Shown here one piece after another: positions 34,415 to 43,312 of a stretch of DNA of 64,000 bases (the stretch's first letter is position 1; every line of letters begins with the position of its first letter). A program made the translations under genes and the position numbers. The stretch spans positions 124,001 to 188,000 of the forward strand of contig DASRBN010000035.1 in the NCBI GenBank assembly GCA_035653615.1. The letters are read 5' to 3'. The DNA comes from Ktedonobacteraceae bacterium (lineage in GTDB: Bacteria > Chloroflexota > Ktedonobacteria > Ktedonobacterales > Ktedonobacteraceae). Below the pieces are notes generated by a model that searched no databases, was not told the DNA's origin, and saw only the letters and a list, made by a program, of their open reading frames with translations.

Positions 34415-37189
34415 TTAACTCCGCTCGGTTATCTCATGGCTCAGACGGGCTGTCTTCCTGCCCTCAGCAGATGAGATACCCATGGGGTCATTTTCTCTAA
34501 GGGTATGCTGCTGCTGGATCAGCATGGCTACGAGGCCCGTCCAGCCGGTTTGATGGCTCGCGCCGAGACCGCTGCCATCCTCACCATGAAAGTATTCATG
34601 GAATAGCAGATAATCGCGCCAGCGCGGGTCGCGCTGCATGATCTCATTGCCGCTGTTAAAGGGACGATGGCCGGATAAATCGCGCAGGAAGAGGCGTATG
34701 AGGCGCTGCGAAAGTTCGTCCGCGACTTCCTTTAAGGTGAGATAGCGGCCCGAATCGGTCGGGCATTCAACCTTAAAATCATCGCCATAGTAGTGATAGA
34801 ACTTTTGCAGGGATTCGATGAGCAGGTAGTTGATGGGAAACCAGATGGGGCCGCGCCAGTTAGAATTGCCGCCGAATAAACCAGAACGGGACTCCGCGGG
34901 TTCGTACTGCACGGTATAAGGGATTCCATCGACAGAGAGGACGTAAGGGTTGGCGGCATGAAACTTGCTGAGCGAGCGAATACCATAATCGCTTAGAAAT
35001 TCGTCCGGGGCGAGCATGCGTTTGAGCAGGGATTTCATGCGGTGGCCACGCACAAGCGCCAGCAGACGACGCTCACCCGCGTCGGGCTGCTGCCAGTGCG
35101 ATACGAGACGCGTGAGGTCGGGGCGATATTTTAGAAACCAGGTCAGGTGACCTCTGAATCGGGGCAGGGCATCGAGCAGTTCTGGCTCCAGCGTTTCAAC
35201 GGCGCAGAGAGGGATGAGGCCAACCAGCGAGCGAATCTTGATGGGCAGGTGGGAATCGTCGGGCAGGTGCAGTACGTCATAGAAGAACTCGTCTTCCTTG
35301 TCCCACAGCTTGATCCCCTCGTCGGCGATATTGTTCATGGCGGCGGCTATGGCCAGGAAATGCTCGAAAAATTTGAGCGCGATATCCTCATAGACGGGAT
35401 TATTGAGCGCCAGTTCCAGCGCAATGGTCATCATATTCAGGCAGAACATGCCCATCCAGCTAGTGCCATCACTCTGTTCGATATAACCGCCCGTTGGTAA
35501 GGGCGCGCTGCGATCAAAGACGCCGATGTTGTCAAGCCCAAGGAAGCCGCCCTGGAAGACGTTCTTGCCTTCGGAGTCCTTGCGATTGACCCACCAGGTA
35601 AAGTTGAGCAGCAGTTTGTGGAACATGCCCTCCAGAAAGGCACGGTCCGCATGACCGGTCTGCTCCTGGTCGATTTTGTAGACGCGCCAGGCCGCCCAGG
35701 CGATTACGGGTGGATTGACATCGCCAAATGCCCATTCGTAGGCCGGAAGCTGTCCGTTGGGATGCATGTACCACTCACGCATCAGCAGGTAGAGCTGGCT
35801 TTTGGCAAACTCGCTATCGACCAGGGCAAGCGGTACGCAGTGAAATGCCAGGTCCCAGGCGGCATACCAGGGATATTCCCACTTATCGGGCATGGACATT
35901 ACGCGCTCGTTATAGAGATGGCGCCATTCGGCGTTGCGCCCATAGCGTCTTTGATAGGGAGGCGCGGGTTGAGCCGGGTCGCCTTTCAACCAGAGGTCAA
36001 CAATGTAGTGATAGAACTGCTTGCTCCACAGCATACCCGCGAGCGTCTGGCGCTGCACGCGTCGCTGATCTTCATCCAGACCGGCAGGTTGAAGAGCGGC
36101 ATAATATTCATCTGCTTCCTGCTGCCTTCTGTCAAAGACCTGGTCGAAGTCCGCGAAAGGCGAGCTTACAGCAACAAACTGCCCATCCTGTACTCTTGTC
36201 AGGCGCAAACACAGGGTCACTGTAGCCCTGGCAGCTATCGTTCGAGTGTAGAGCGCGGCGGCTTTGGTACCTGTACGGGCAGGATTGACGGCTTCCTGAC
36301 GACCGTGGATAAGATACTCGTGGAAGGCATCTTTGACATAGGGGGTGGAGTTTGGCACACTAAAGAGGCGCTCGTGGTTGGTGTCATTATTTGTGAAAAG
36401 CAGGTCGTCTGCATCCTCGCAGGAGAGCATGTAGCTGCCCAGCATGGAGTGTTCGGCCTCGATTATCATGAGAGAGTGGGAATGGTTCAGTTTTGCAACC
36501 GGATTTGAACTTCCCTGTTTCAAAAGAGGGCGATCAGATTCTGCTCCCCAGGACCAGGTATTGCGAAACCAGAGGGTGGGCAGCAGGTGCAGTAGCGCCG
36601 GTTGATTGCCGCGATTGATGGCGCGGATACGTATCAGAATATCTTCGGGGGCGGCTTTGGCATATTCTATGAAGATGTCGAAATAGTTGTTGTCGTTGAA
36701 GATACCTGTATCCAGCAATTCAAATTCGGGGTCGTGCCTGCCGCGCCTGGCATTTTCTTCGACCAGTTGCCGGTAGGGGAACGCGGCGTGCGGATATTTG
36801 TAGAGCATGCGCATGTAGCTGTGCGTGGGAGTGCTATCGAGGTAGAAGTAGCATTCTTTGACATCTTCGCCATGATTGCCCTGTGTGCCTGTCAGACCAA
36901 ATAGACGCTCTTTGAGGATGGGGTCATAACCATTCCAGAGCGCGAGGGCAAAGCACATGCGTCCTTTGTCGTCGCTGATGCCACCCAGGCCATCCTCATT
37001 CCAACGATAAGCTCGCGAGCGAGCCATATCATGTGAAAAATAATCCCAGGCGCGGCCATCCGGGCTATAGTCTTCGCGCACGGTACCCCAGGCTCGTTCG
37101 CTGAGATATGGTCCCCAGTGTCGCCATGGATCACCATCGGTAATTAGACGATTATATTCAGCGGTAGCCTGTAAAGACTGGCGTTCCAT
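34415..37189 (-). CDS. GH63-type glucosidase (MGH1 family)
   Basis: A 924-residue glycoside hydrolase. [20 protein letters not shown] and [20 protein letters not shown] form a conserved N-terminal block of this group; the (alpha/alpha)6 barrel follows with [20 protein letters not shown]-like sequence near residue 480 and [20 protein letters not shown] near residue 790. Bacterial members hydrolyse alpha-glucosides such as mannosylglycerate or glucosylglycerate derivatives or short oligosaccharides. No signal peptide, so it acts in the cytoplasm, perhaps on storage or compatible-solute sugars. Substrate is uncertain. It converges with the SCP-x thiolase, only 11 bp away. Confidence 0.87.
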   Translation of the reverse strand: MERQSLQATAEYNRLITDGDPWRHWGPYLSERAWGTVREDYSPDGRAWDYFSHDMARSRAYRWNEDGLGGISDDKGRMCFALALWNGYDPILKERLFGLTGTQGNHGEDVKECYFYLDSTPTHSYMRMLYKYPHAAFPYRQLVEENARRGRHDPEFELLDTGIFNDNNYFDIFIEYAKAAPEDILIRIRAINRGNQPALLHLLPTLWFRNTWSWGAESDRPLLKQGSSNPVAKLNHSHSLMIIEAEHSMLGSYMLSCEDADDLLFTNNDTNHERLFSVPNSTPYVKDAFHEYLIHGRQEAVNPARTGTKAAALYTRTIAARATVTLCLRLTRVQDGQFVAVSSPFADFDQVFDRRQQEADEYYAALQPAGLDEDQRRVQRQTLAGMLWSKQFYHYIVDLWLKGDPAQPAPPYQRRYGRNAEWRHLYNERVMSMPDKWEYPWYAAWDLAFHCVPLALVDSEFAKSQLYLLMREWYMHPNGQLPAYEWAFGDVNPPVIAWAAWRVYKIDQEQTGHADRAFLEGMFHKLLLNFTWWVNRKDSEGKNVFQGGFLGLDNIGVFDRSAPLPTGGYIEQSDGTSWMGMFCLNMMTIALELALNNPVYEDIALKFFEHFLAIAAAMNNIADEGIKLWDKEDEFFYDVLHLPDDSHLPIKIRSLVGLIPLCAVETLEPELLDALPRFRGHLTWFLKYRPDLTRLVSHWQQPDAGERRLLALVRGHRMKSLLKRMLAPDEFLSDYGIRSLSKFHAANPYVLSVDGIPYTVQYEPAESRSGLFGGNSNWRGPIWFPINYLLIESLQKFYHYYGDDFKVECPTDSGRYLTLKEVADELSQRLIRLFLRDLSGHRPFNSGNEIMQRDPRWRDYLLFHEYFHGEDGSGLGASHQTGWTGLVAMLIQQQHTLRENDPMGISSAEGRKTARLSHEITERS

Positions 37190-37360
37190 GATCTATTCCA
37201 TCCTCTGACCGGGCTTAGCGACGAGATGTCGTGATAAAAACGAAATGAGGCAATGTAAATGGTTGCTTTATTATATACGCATGGATTATCTGGTTTAAAG
37301 GATAGACGGGGAGGGTATGGATTTTTGGGGGATTCAACTTCGCGGAATGCTGGTTCAGAC

Positions 37361-37383
37361 AGGGTGAACTGGATATTCACCCT
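37361..37383. terminator. Hairpin between the VOC and glucosidase genes
   Basis: AGGGTGAA (37361-37368), 7-base loop, TTCACCCT (37376-37383), then ATCTTTTG on the plus strand. On the minus strand, where both neighbours are transcribed, no T-tract follows, so termination activity is doubtful. Confidence 0.35.
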
Positions 37384-37436
37384 ATCTTTTGTAAAGTTGT
37401 GATCATTCCATCTATACAGATGAAGACTGAATTGGA

Positions 37437-37817
37437 TTATGCGCGTGGCAGATTCGTGAATAACGCCATGTGGTTTCCAGATGGGTCGGTAAAAATGGCA
37501 AACCAGCCAATACCGGGGATTTCGGTCTTGGGCAGCACGGTTTTGCCGCCATGCGCCTCTACTTGCGCAAGCGAGGCCTCGATATCATCGGTGCCAATAT
37601 AGAGCAGTGGGCTATCGACCTTGTACTGAACCATACCGCCATCGGTGGATTGATGTACGCCGACGAAGCCACCACCGGGGCCACCTTCAGCCTGGAACAT
37701 GGTATAGTCGAAATTTGGATCGGTTTGCACTTCCCAGCCAAAGACATCAGCATAAAATTTACCAGCCGCGCGGGTATCTTCAGCGGGAATCTCGATGTGA
37801 ACGAAAGGATGGGCCAT
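37437..37817 (-). CDS. VOC-superfamily (glyoxalase-like) protein
   Basis: A 126-residue vicinal-oxygen-chelate protein with one full set of two beta-alpha-beta-beta-beta units: FVHIEIPAEDTRAAGKFYAD and the closing GWFAIFTDPSGNHMALFTN with the metal-ligand-type residues of the fold. Such single-unit proteins dimerise and may act as lyases, dioxygenases or binding proteins; the substrate cannot be predicted. AAAGGAG precedes the ATG. It resembles the VOC proteins often annotated as glyoxalase/bleomycin-resistance family. Confidence 0.88.
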   Translation of the reverse strand: MAHPFVHIEIPAEDTRAAGKFYADVFGWEVQTDPNFDYTMFQAEGGPGGGFVGVHQSTDGGMVQYKVDSPLLYIGTDDIEASLAQVEAHGGKTVLPKTEIPGIGWFAIFTDPSGNHMALFTNLPRA

Positions 37818-37963
37818 GTGAAAATCTCCTTTAGTTAAGCTAATTTCGGGCTAAATGGGTCACAATTGTTTGAGGGCATCCACAGACAGTATAGGATAAA
37901 TGTTCTAGTAAGTCAAGGCAAAAATGACGGGTAGGACTTTTGTCTTTTCGCCGGGCAGATGGC

Positions 37964-38506
37964 CTATTCGGGCAATTCTGCCAGTGAAGATTTCACCTCA
38001 ATATAGCGGGCAAGAATAAAGACAAGGTCTGAAAGGCGGTTGAGGTAGCGCACAACTTCGCCATTCTGGATGATGCCATCGTGTAGCAACTTGACGGCCA
38101 TACGCTCGGCGCGGCGAATGATGGTGCGGGCCAGGTCGAGCGCGGCGCCATCGAGGGTGTCGCCGGGGATAATAAATTTATTGGGAATTTCTACCTCCTG
38201 CTTGAGTTGCTCTTCTACCTGTTCCAGGCGTTTGACATGGTCAATGGTCATTTTGAGGCCCATTTTTTCGTAGTTTTCGGGCGGTGTTGCCAGTTCGCCC
38301 ATCAAAAGGTAGAGCTCCTGCTGAATCTGGTAAATGATCTGTTTGACTTTGGGGTCCTGGGCCATAGCGCGCGCCAGGCCGAGGGCGGAGGTGGCTTCAT
38401 CGACGGTGCCGAAGGTGTCGGGGCGCGGGTCGTATTTGGGTACGCGCTGCTCGCCAAGCAGGCCGGTATAGCCTGTATCGCCGGTGCCGGTTGTTACTTT
38501 TGCCAT
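37964..38506 (-). CDS. ATP:cob(I)alamin adenosyltransferase, PduO type
   Basis: A 180-residue protein that adenosylates cob(I)alamin to coenzyme B12. The N-terminal TGTGDTGYTGLLGEQRVPKY and the GTVDEATSALGLAR block carry the ATP-binding residues of PduO-type enzymes; the C-terminal IIRRAERMAVKLLHDG and VVRYLNRLSDLVFILARYIE complete the five-helix bundle. I set the start at 38506 (MAKVTTG), preceded by AAGGAG, rather than 38536. No B12-dependent enzyme is adjacent. It is 111 bp downstream of the degenerate Nudix gene in the same direction. Confidence 0.92.
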   Translation of the reverse strand: MAKVTTGTGDTGYTGLLGEQRVPKYDPRPDTFGTVDEATSALGLARAMAQDPKVKQIIYQIQQELYLLMGELATPPENYEKMGLKMTIDHVKRLEQVEEQLKQEVEIPNKFIIPGDTLDGAALDLARTIIRRAERMAVKLLHDGIIQNGEVVRYLNRLSDLVFILARYIEVKSSLAELPE

Positions 38507-38617
38507 GTATTTGCTCCTTTTGAGGATGATTATCAAGTGTTATGCCCTTGCAAACTTCTATGCTCACTGTATCAGAATATCACTTTCGGGAAAGATTTTT
38601 TGCTGCTCAACGTGTCA

Positions 38618-39487
38618 TTATCTTGGTGAATCAAGATAGCGATAGGTGCGGCTGACACGGCGCCAATCGAGTTCTTTGCCACGGACAGGACGTTCCTCAT
38701 CCAGTGCTTCGAGGCGGTTGGTAGCGAGGAAGCGTCGACGCAGGTTCGAGAGGTCGATCTGTTCATCTAAGGGGAAAAAGGCTTTGTAGAGCAACGTGGC
38801 CTCGGCCAGTGTCAGTGTGCCATCGCCGGTTGCCGGTTCATTCATAGTGGAAAAGGGGCGCGTTTCCTTACCCCGGCGTCTAGATGTATCCTGTTTCCAC
38901 CATTCAGTCCCTGAATCGGAAGCGCCCATCGACGCCATATCCGCGAGATAGCGCAGCACAATTTCGGGGTCGCGCTGCACTTGCGAACGTAAGGAGTGGA
39001 GTGCTGCTTCAAGCACAGGCTGGACTTCGGGATCAAGGATATGGCGGCCCGATTCGATATCAGCAACCGATTTCCAGCTGACGCGCAAGCTGGGGACAGT
39101 ATGTTCGTGCAGGTTGGGACGGAGTTCATCGCGATTGGCGCGTAGCAGGAGACTGTGGATCAAGGAAACTGAGGAACCCTGGTCAGAACTCTTCCAGATA
39201 TAGATCTGCTGCTCCTGCCAACCGGCCTTGAGTCGCAGGAGTGTTGCCTGTTCGGACCAGACGAGCAGGGCCTCCAGCGTGCGATCCACTGCATCATTTA
39301 CCGATTCTGAGCCGGCTACCAGGCGCATGGGAGGTCCCCACGGACTATCACGCAATAAGACCCACAATGACCAATCACGAATGGCAAAAATAACGACGCT
39401 TGTAGTAACGATCATCTGGCGAGGAGCAATATCGTGCGCAGGCCGCGCCTCAATTGTCCTGCCAGGGCCTGTTGAGGGCTTATGCAT
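38618..39487 (-). CDS. Degenerate Nudix domain with C-terminal winged helix (NrtR-like)
   Basis: A 289-residue protein. Residues 25-100 follow a Nudix-fold pattern (MIVTTSVVIFAIRDWSLWVL, then LRLVAGSE-like), matching the start of NrtR/ADP-ribose Nudix regulators, but the GX5EX7REUXEEXGU Nudix box is absent: the place reads GSESVNDAVDRTLEALLVWS. The C-terminal ~60 residues (LYKAFFPLDEQIDLSNLRRR and RVSRTYRYL) look like the NrtR winged helix. It may therefore bind a nucleotide-sugar signal without hydrolysing it and act as a regulator. The middle is not assigned. The start at 39487 lacks a clear ribosome-binding site; 39415 is an alternative. Confidence 0.65.
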   Translation of the reverse strand: MHKPSTGPGRTIEARPAHDIAPRQMIVTTSVVIFAIRDWSLWVLLRDSPWGPPMRLVAGSESVNDAVDRTLEALLVWSEQATLLRLKAGWQEQQIYIWKSSDQGSSVSLIHSLLLRANRDELRPNLHEHTVPSLRVSWKSVADIESGRHILDPEVQPVLEAALHSLRSQVQRDPEIVLRYLADMASMGASDSGTEWWKQDTSRRRGKETRPFSTMNEPATGDGTLTLAEATLLYKAFFPLDEQIDLSNLRRRFLATNRLEALDEERPVRGKELDWRRVSRTYRYLDSPR

Positions 39488-39608
39488 AACAAAAAACTAA
39501 CCCCGTTTCATTATGGATGGTCTGAATACTATCGATTGTACCCATTTCTGGGCGCAAGCGCAAGAGTAGTGCGATTTTTAGCGTATGTGGGGGTCAAGGA
39601 AATCAAAA

Positions 39609-39646
39609 AGACACTCCTGATCTACCTGAGGAGTGTCCTTTTTTAT
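39609..39646. terminator. Bidirectional intrinsic terminator
   Basis: GACACTCCT (39610-39618) and AGGAGTGTC (39629-39637) pair around a 10-base loop; Ts follow on the plus strand (39639-39644) and on the minus strand (TTTTT complementary to 39605-39609). It fits termination of the small gene at 39666-39821. Confidence 0.8.
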
Positions 39647-39665
39647 TGAAACTGCCGCTTTACCC

Positions 39666-39821
39666 TTAGTGGGCAAAAATCAGATGCAGGCCCAACGCGG
39701 TTGCGGCAGAGGCAAGCACAGCCAACAGTTGAAGGAGACGAATTTTCAGAAGAAATTGGCGATTATCGATAGCGATGGCTTTGGCACCATTGGATTGACG
39801 AACATATTGTTGATTCTGCAT
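39666..39821 (-). CDS. Small single-pass membrane protein (51 residues)
   Basis: A 52-codon frame (stop included) starts at the ATG complementary to 39819-39821 with AAAAGG five bases upstream and ends just before the terminator at 39609. The N-terminal 23 residues are polar (MQNQQYVRQSNGAKAIAI) and the rest is one membrane helix (LLQLLAVLASAATALGLHLI). Gene-plus-terminator arrangement and clear ribosome-binding site argue for a real gene. It does not resemble a family I know. Confidence 0.6.
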   Translation of the reverse strand: MQNQQYVRQSNGAKAIAIDNRQFLLKIRLLQLLAVLASAATALGLHLIFAH

Positions 39822-39992
39822 AACCTTTTCCCTCGTGTGAAAGAGAACCAGATGTATGTTGAAAGCGTTCTGGTCTTCATTACTCTGGCTTTCAATTACA
39901 TATACGCAGGGAGTAACAGTTTGGTTGCATGGGTTTTATGAACTGGCTCACAATTACGCAGATTGTATGCTATGTCACAAAATTGTCAGATT

Positions 39993-40691
39993 TCACACTG
40001 GTAGTTCCGGTGGCTCGCTCTCATTGCGACGTGAATGTACCTGCTCCACGTGCCCGGCGACCATAGAAGTATCGCCGCTTGAGGACGCCATCTCCGGCTC
40101 AGTTGTGGCTGGCAGGAGGTCGCTGTGCATTTCCAGCAAGCGGCGGGCGCGGCTATATTCCTGGTCGAGCAGCACGCGGAAAAGCTGTTCGCATACTGCC
40201 AGCGACTCGGCGGCAGCGGCGCGTTTTGAGGCGGTCAGGGAGCCGAGCATATCATGCCGTTTGGCGGTACGGAACAGCACATGCACTTTTTCCAGCACTT
40301 CGGCAAATTCGGCATGCACCTGCTCGTTCCAGTTCTGGGTTTCGACGACTGTCCTGGCCTTGGCGAGGAAACGCGCGCAAACTTTGATGACCGTGTTGTA
40401 TTCGTTATTTCGAGCTTCGACAATTACCTCGAGAATGCGGCGTTCATCGGCGGTGTCGAGCGCTACGACCGAAAAGATGCTTGCTTCGCCGCCCATCTCG
40501 CGAATTTCATGCGCCAACTGGCGAAATTGCTTTTCTACCTCTTCCGAATATGGGAGCAGATACACCGAATTCTGAAGCGCAAAAGCGCCCAGATTCTGTA
40601 AACGCCGCCAGACCCAGACACGCTTTTGCGATGGCTCGCTCGGTACTTTATATGTCAGTTGCAACCAACGGATAGCTTCACGTTCCAACAT
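39993..40691 (-). CDS. ChrB N-terminal domain protein
   Basis: A 232-residue soluble protein beginning with the ChrB-N pattern: WLQLTYKVPSEPSQKRVWVW followed by LGAFALQNSVYLLPYSEE. In chromate-resistance operons ChrB regulates or senses chromate; in many genomes this domain occurs alone, as here, with no ChrA transporter nearby. The C-terminal half is helical and ends in an acidic, Ser/Pro-rich tail. I prefer the ATG at 40691, preceded by GGGG, over 40709. A 5-bp-armed inverted repeat (40724-40737) lies just upstream. Confidence 0.75.
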   Translation of the reverse strand: MLEREAIRWLQLTYKVPSEPSQKRVWVWRRLQNLGAFALQNSVYLLPYSEEVEKQFRQLAHEIREMGGEASIFSVVALDTADERRILEVIVEARNNEYNTVIKVCARFLAKARTVVETQNWNEQVHAEFAEVLEKVHVLFRTAKRHDMLGSLTASKRAAAAESLAVCEQLFRVLLDQEYSRARRLLEMHSDLLPATTEPEMASSSGDTSMVAGHVEQVHSRRNESEPPELPV

Positions 40692-40723
40692 GGACTTTTC
40701 CCCCGACATAATGAAAATAGCCA

Positions 40724-40737
40724 GTAACGATTGTTAC
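40724..40737. promoter_or_regulatory. Short inverted repeat upstream of ChrB-N gene
   Basis: GTAAC, GATT, GTTAC: perfect 5-bp arms, 33 bp upstream of the ChrB-N gene start. It could be an operator; support is only position and symmetry. Confidence 0.3.
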
Positions 40738-40905
40738 CAACTGTGGTTATCGTACACCTATCGTCAAGTGGAGTCAAGCACGTTAATGACTAACACTGCC
40801 CTATCGTACAATTTGGAACTGACCTTCTGCCCGGTGTGACCATCAGAATTGACGCTATAATAACGGCATATTATCCTGCTTTATACGATGAAAGGAAAAA
40901 AACGG

Positions 40906-41301
40906 ATGGATTATGAATCCTTCAAAACCTGGTTCGAGACGTTAGGACGGGCCTGGGAGAATCGCGACCCACATGCGGCGGCAGCACTTTTTACGGAGGA
41001 TGCCATCTATCATGAAAATCCATTTGAGGAGCCGATGCATGGTCGCACGGCCATTTATCGCTATTGGTCCGAAGAGACACAGGCTCAGGAACAAATCAGG
41101 TTTCATTCGGAAATCCTGGGTGTGACCCAAGATACGGGATTTGCTCACTGGTGGGTGTCCTTTGTGCGCATATCGTCCAAGAATAAGGTGGAATTGGATG
41201 GGATTTGCGCTATTCGTTTAAATGATGAGCATCTATGTTACTCATTGCGGGAATGGTGGCACGCGCGGGAGCAGGGAGCTATTGGAACGCAGGCACTATG
41301 A
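40906..41301 (+). CDS. NTF2/SnoaL-like protein
   Basis: A 131-residue SnoaL-like (NTF2-fold) protein: FKTWFETLGRAWENRDPHAA, ALFTEDAIYHENPFEEPMHG and a closing strand VELDGICAIRLNDEHLCYSL. The fold binds small hydrophobic molecules; members include polyketide cyclases, isomerases and noncatalytic domains. I start at 40906, where AAAGGA is at a proper distance, not at 40888. It could be cotranscribed with the following PPOX gene 61 bp away. Function is open. Confidence 0.85.
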   Translation: MDYESFKTWFETLGRAWENRDPHAAAALFTEDAIYHENPFEEPMHGRTAIYRYWSEETQAQEQIRFHSEILGVTQDTGFAHWWVSFVRISSKNKVELDGICAIRLNDEHLCYSLREWWHAREQGAIGTQAL

Positions 41302-41362
41302 TATGCATAGAGGAGCTTTTTAGAATCGGGCAAGTGTGTAGAGCCCCAAAGGAGAAATAACT

Positions 41363-41824
41363 ATGGATGATACGACTGGCGAGAAGGTTTCTGCGTTTCT
41401 CGCACAATATGATACGATGGCGATTGCCACAATGCACGATGGTCAACCCTACGTTACGCGCGTATTTTTCGTTGAGGATGCTGACAGCGATAGCAGTTTG
41501 AAGCTGTATGGGACCTTCATTACGTCATCGCGCAAGCTGGCGAACCTGCGCGAAAACCCGCGCGTGGGTCTCTTTATTGGTCCCAGCGAACCGACGATCT
41601 GGCTTGAAGCGACAGCCGAGGCCCACATTCTGACCGATGATAGCGCCGTTGCAGCCGTGCGCGAAAACCTGGGGAGAAAGTCGGCGGCAGCAGCAGGATT
41701 TATTGCCATGGTTCCCACCGCGGCGGTAGAACTGCGGGTAAACTGGCTGCGCATCACGGACCTGACAGGAGGCCCCCTCTATACAGAGGTTAGCTTTAAC
41801 AAGGAGTCCTCTGGCGGGGAGTAA
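41363..41824 (+). CDS. Pyridoxamine 5'-phosphate oxidase-like flavin-binding protein
   Basis: A 153-residue split-barrel protein of the PPOX class: FLAQYDTMAIATMHDGQPYV and VRVFF-type strands, then LANLRENPRVGLFIGP, typical of the FMN/F420/heme-binding split barrel. Members include FMN- or F420-dependent reductases and heme-degrading-like proteins. Ligand cannot be determined; Ktedonobacteria-type genomes often have F420 and an LLM enzyme lies at 49793. AAAGGAG precedes the ATG. Five bases separate it from the UbiA gene, suggesting one operon. Confidence 0.85.
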   Translation: MDDTTGEKVSAFLAQYDTMAIATMHDGQPYVTRVFFVEDADSDSSLKLYGTFITSSRKLANLRENPRVGLFIGPSEPTIWLEATAEAHILTDDSAVAAVRENLGRKSAAAAGFIAMVPTAAVELRVNWLRITDLTGGPLYTEVSFNKESSGGE

Positions 41825-41829
41825 CGTAT

Positions 41830-42753
41830 ATGAATAGATTGCAGCTTTTTTTGCAGGTAACGCGAGCGCGCACATTGCCGGTGATGCTCGCGCCGGTACT
41901 GATTGGTTCGATTCTGGCGTGGCAGCAGGGTTCGCCATTTTATTGGGGATTATTCGCGCTGACCCTTATTGGAGCGTTAGCCGCGCACCTGGGAGCCAAT
42001 GTCGTCAACGATGTATTCGATTTCAGCGAAGGAGCAGACCAGGCCGCAGCGCGGATTATGCCGGAGGGACAGACGGTGGCTACTGGTTCGACGTTCCTGC
42101 TCAATGGCAAACTCTCATTGCGAACCTACCGCGTACTGGCGTTTTCCTGTTTCGCGATTGCCCTCATCTGCGGCATTGTATTGAGCCTCTTCCGGCCATG
42201 GGCGTTAGCGTTTGGCGCGCTCGGTTTCCTGCTGGCCTTTTTCTACGTTGCGCCACCGTTGCGCCTGGCATATATTGGGCGCGGGCTTGGCGAACTGGAT
42301 ATCCTGATCTCGTTCGGCATTTTGCCGGTCGTTGGTTCATACTATACTCAGTCCGGCACAGTTACATTGACGGCACTACTTGCTTCCCTACCAATTGGTC
42401 TGTATACGATGGTGGTACTCTACTTCCATCATTTTTTGCACTGGCGGGCCGACAAGCAGGTGGGCAAAGTGACGCCGGTTGTGGCATTGGGGGAGCATGG
42501 GGCGCGCATCGTGGGGGCCTTTTTGTTGCTATTGATAGCGATTGTGCTGCTGATCGATATTTTTTTACGAGCGCTGCCATGGTATAGTATCATTGCCGCG
42601 CTGACGATCATTCCGGTACAATTCGCTTTGCGGGATGCCAGGGGCGACCTGAAGCAATACCTGAAGCTGATGGCAACCAATTTCAACGGTGATATGCAGG
42701 CGGCACTGCTGATTGTCATTGCGCTGCTGGTGAGCGGTTTCTTGCACGTGTAG
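41830..42753 (+). CDS. UbiA-family prenyltransferase (MenA-like)
   Basis: The 307-residue integral membrane protein has eight to nine hydrophobic segments. NVVNDVFDFSEGADQAA (about residues 57-73) is the first Asp-rich prenyl-diphosphate/Mg2+ site; HHFLHWRADKQVGKVTPVV is the second. It resembles 1,4-dihydroxy-2-naphthoate prenyltransferase of menaquinone synthesis, but UbiA proteins also prenylate other aromatics, and no men genes are here. It is followed by a small membrane protein (42870) and 3-hydroxybutyrate dehydrogenase in the same direction. Confidence 0.88.
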   Translation: MNRLQLFLQVTRARTLPVMLAPVLIGSILAWQQGSPFYWGLFALTLIGALAAHLGANVVNDVFDFSEGADQAAARIMPEGQTVATGSTFLLNGKLSLRTYRVLAFSCFAIALICGIVLSLFRPWALAFGALGFLLAFFYVAPPLRLAYIGRGLGELDILISFGILPVVGSYYTQSGTVTLTALLASLPIGLYTMVVLYFHHFLHWRADKQVGKVTPVVALGEHGARIVGAFLLLLIAIVLLIDIFLRALPWYSIIAALTIIPVQFALRDARGDLKQYLKLMATNFNGDMQAALLIVIALLVSGFLHV

Positions 42754-42869
42754 GTTTTGACAGGCTATTGGCAAGAACTTCGGAACAGGTTACAATGCGA
42801 GGAGGGTATTTGAAATACCTGGCAAACAAACTATGAAAATCGAGGTGTACATTGACAACTGGAGTGAAA

Positions 42870-43277
42870 ATGTCGCTGCGCCTGTTCGCGACGCTGGCGC
42901 TGCTTATCGGTCTATTCATGTGGATATTTAATATTAATGAGCAAACGGGCAGTTTGATGACTACGCTGATCGCGATACACATTACCTGCGCGGTGCTGGT
43001 GTTGTTGCTCTCGATTACGGTCTTATTCTTGCCGGTACCGGCGGGCGGCAATATTCGCGCTTTTCAAGGGTTGACCGTCCTGCTGGCCGTCTGCACCATG
43101 CTGGTGGGCTATTTGCAACTGGTCGGAGTAATCGATGGCCTGGTGGCCCCATTGCTGCACCTGATCCTGGCACTGGCAGTTGTGAGCGTGATTGAGACGA
43201 CGCTGGCACGGCAGAAACGTCTTTCTCAGGCAAGCAAGCAGAATCTCAGTGTGAACGCACAGGCTCCCGCGGAGTAA
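42870..43277 (+). CDS. Four-helix membrane protein, unknown function
   Basis: ATG at 42870 has GGAG five bases upstream (an in-frame TTG at 42852 has none). The 135-residue protein has four hydrophobic segments (LFATLALLIGLFMWIF; LIAIHITCAVLVLLLSITVL; LTVLLAVCTMLVGYLQLVGV; LLHLILALAVVSVIETTLA) and a polar C-terminal tail. Layout is reminiscent of small cytochrome-b-like or DoxX-like proteins, but no haem ligand pair is clear. It lies between UbiA and bdhA, perhaps in one operon. Confidence 0.75.
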   Translation: MSLRLFATLALLIGLFMWIFNINEQTGSLMTTLIAIHITCAVLVLLLSITVLFLPVPAGGNIRAFQGLTVLLAVCTMLVGYLQLVGVIDGLVAPLLHLILALAVVSVIETTLARQKRLSQASKQNLSVNAQAPAE

Positions 43278-43312
43278 CCATCGCTGATGATACGAGTAAG
43301 GAGACAAACGCG

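Noticed and set aside
39633-39941. 102-codon plus-strand frame.
   Set aside because: It is the opposite strand of the better supported 51-residue membrane protein and runs out of the terminator; no ribosome-binding site.
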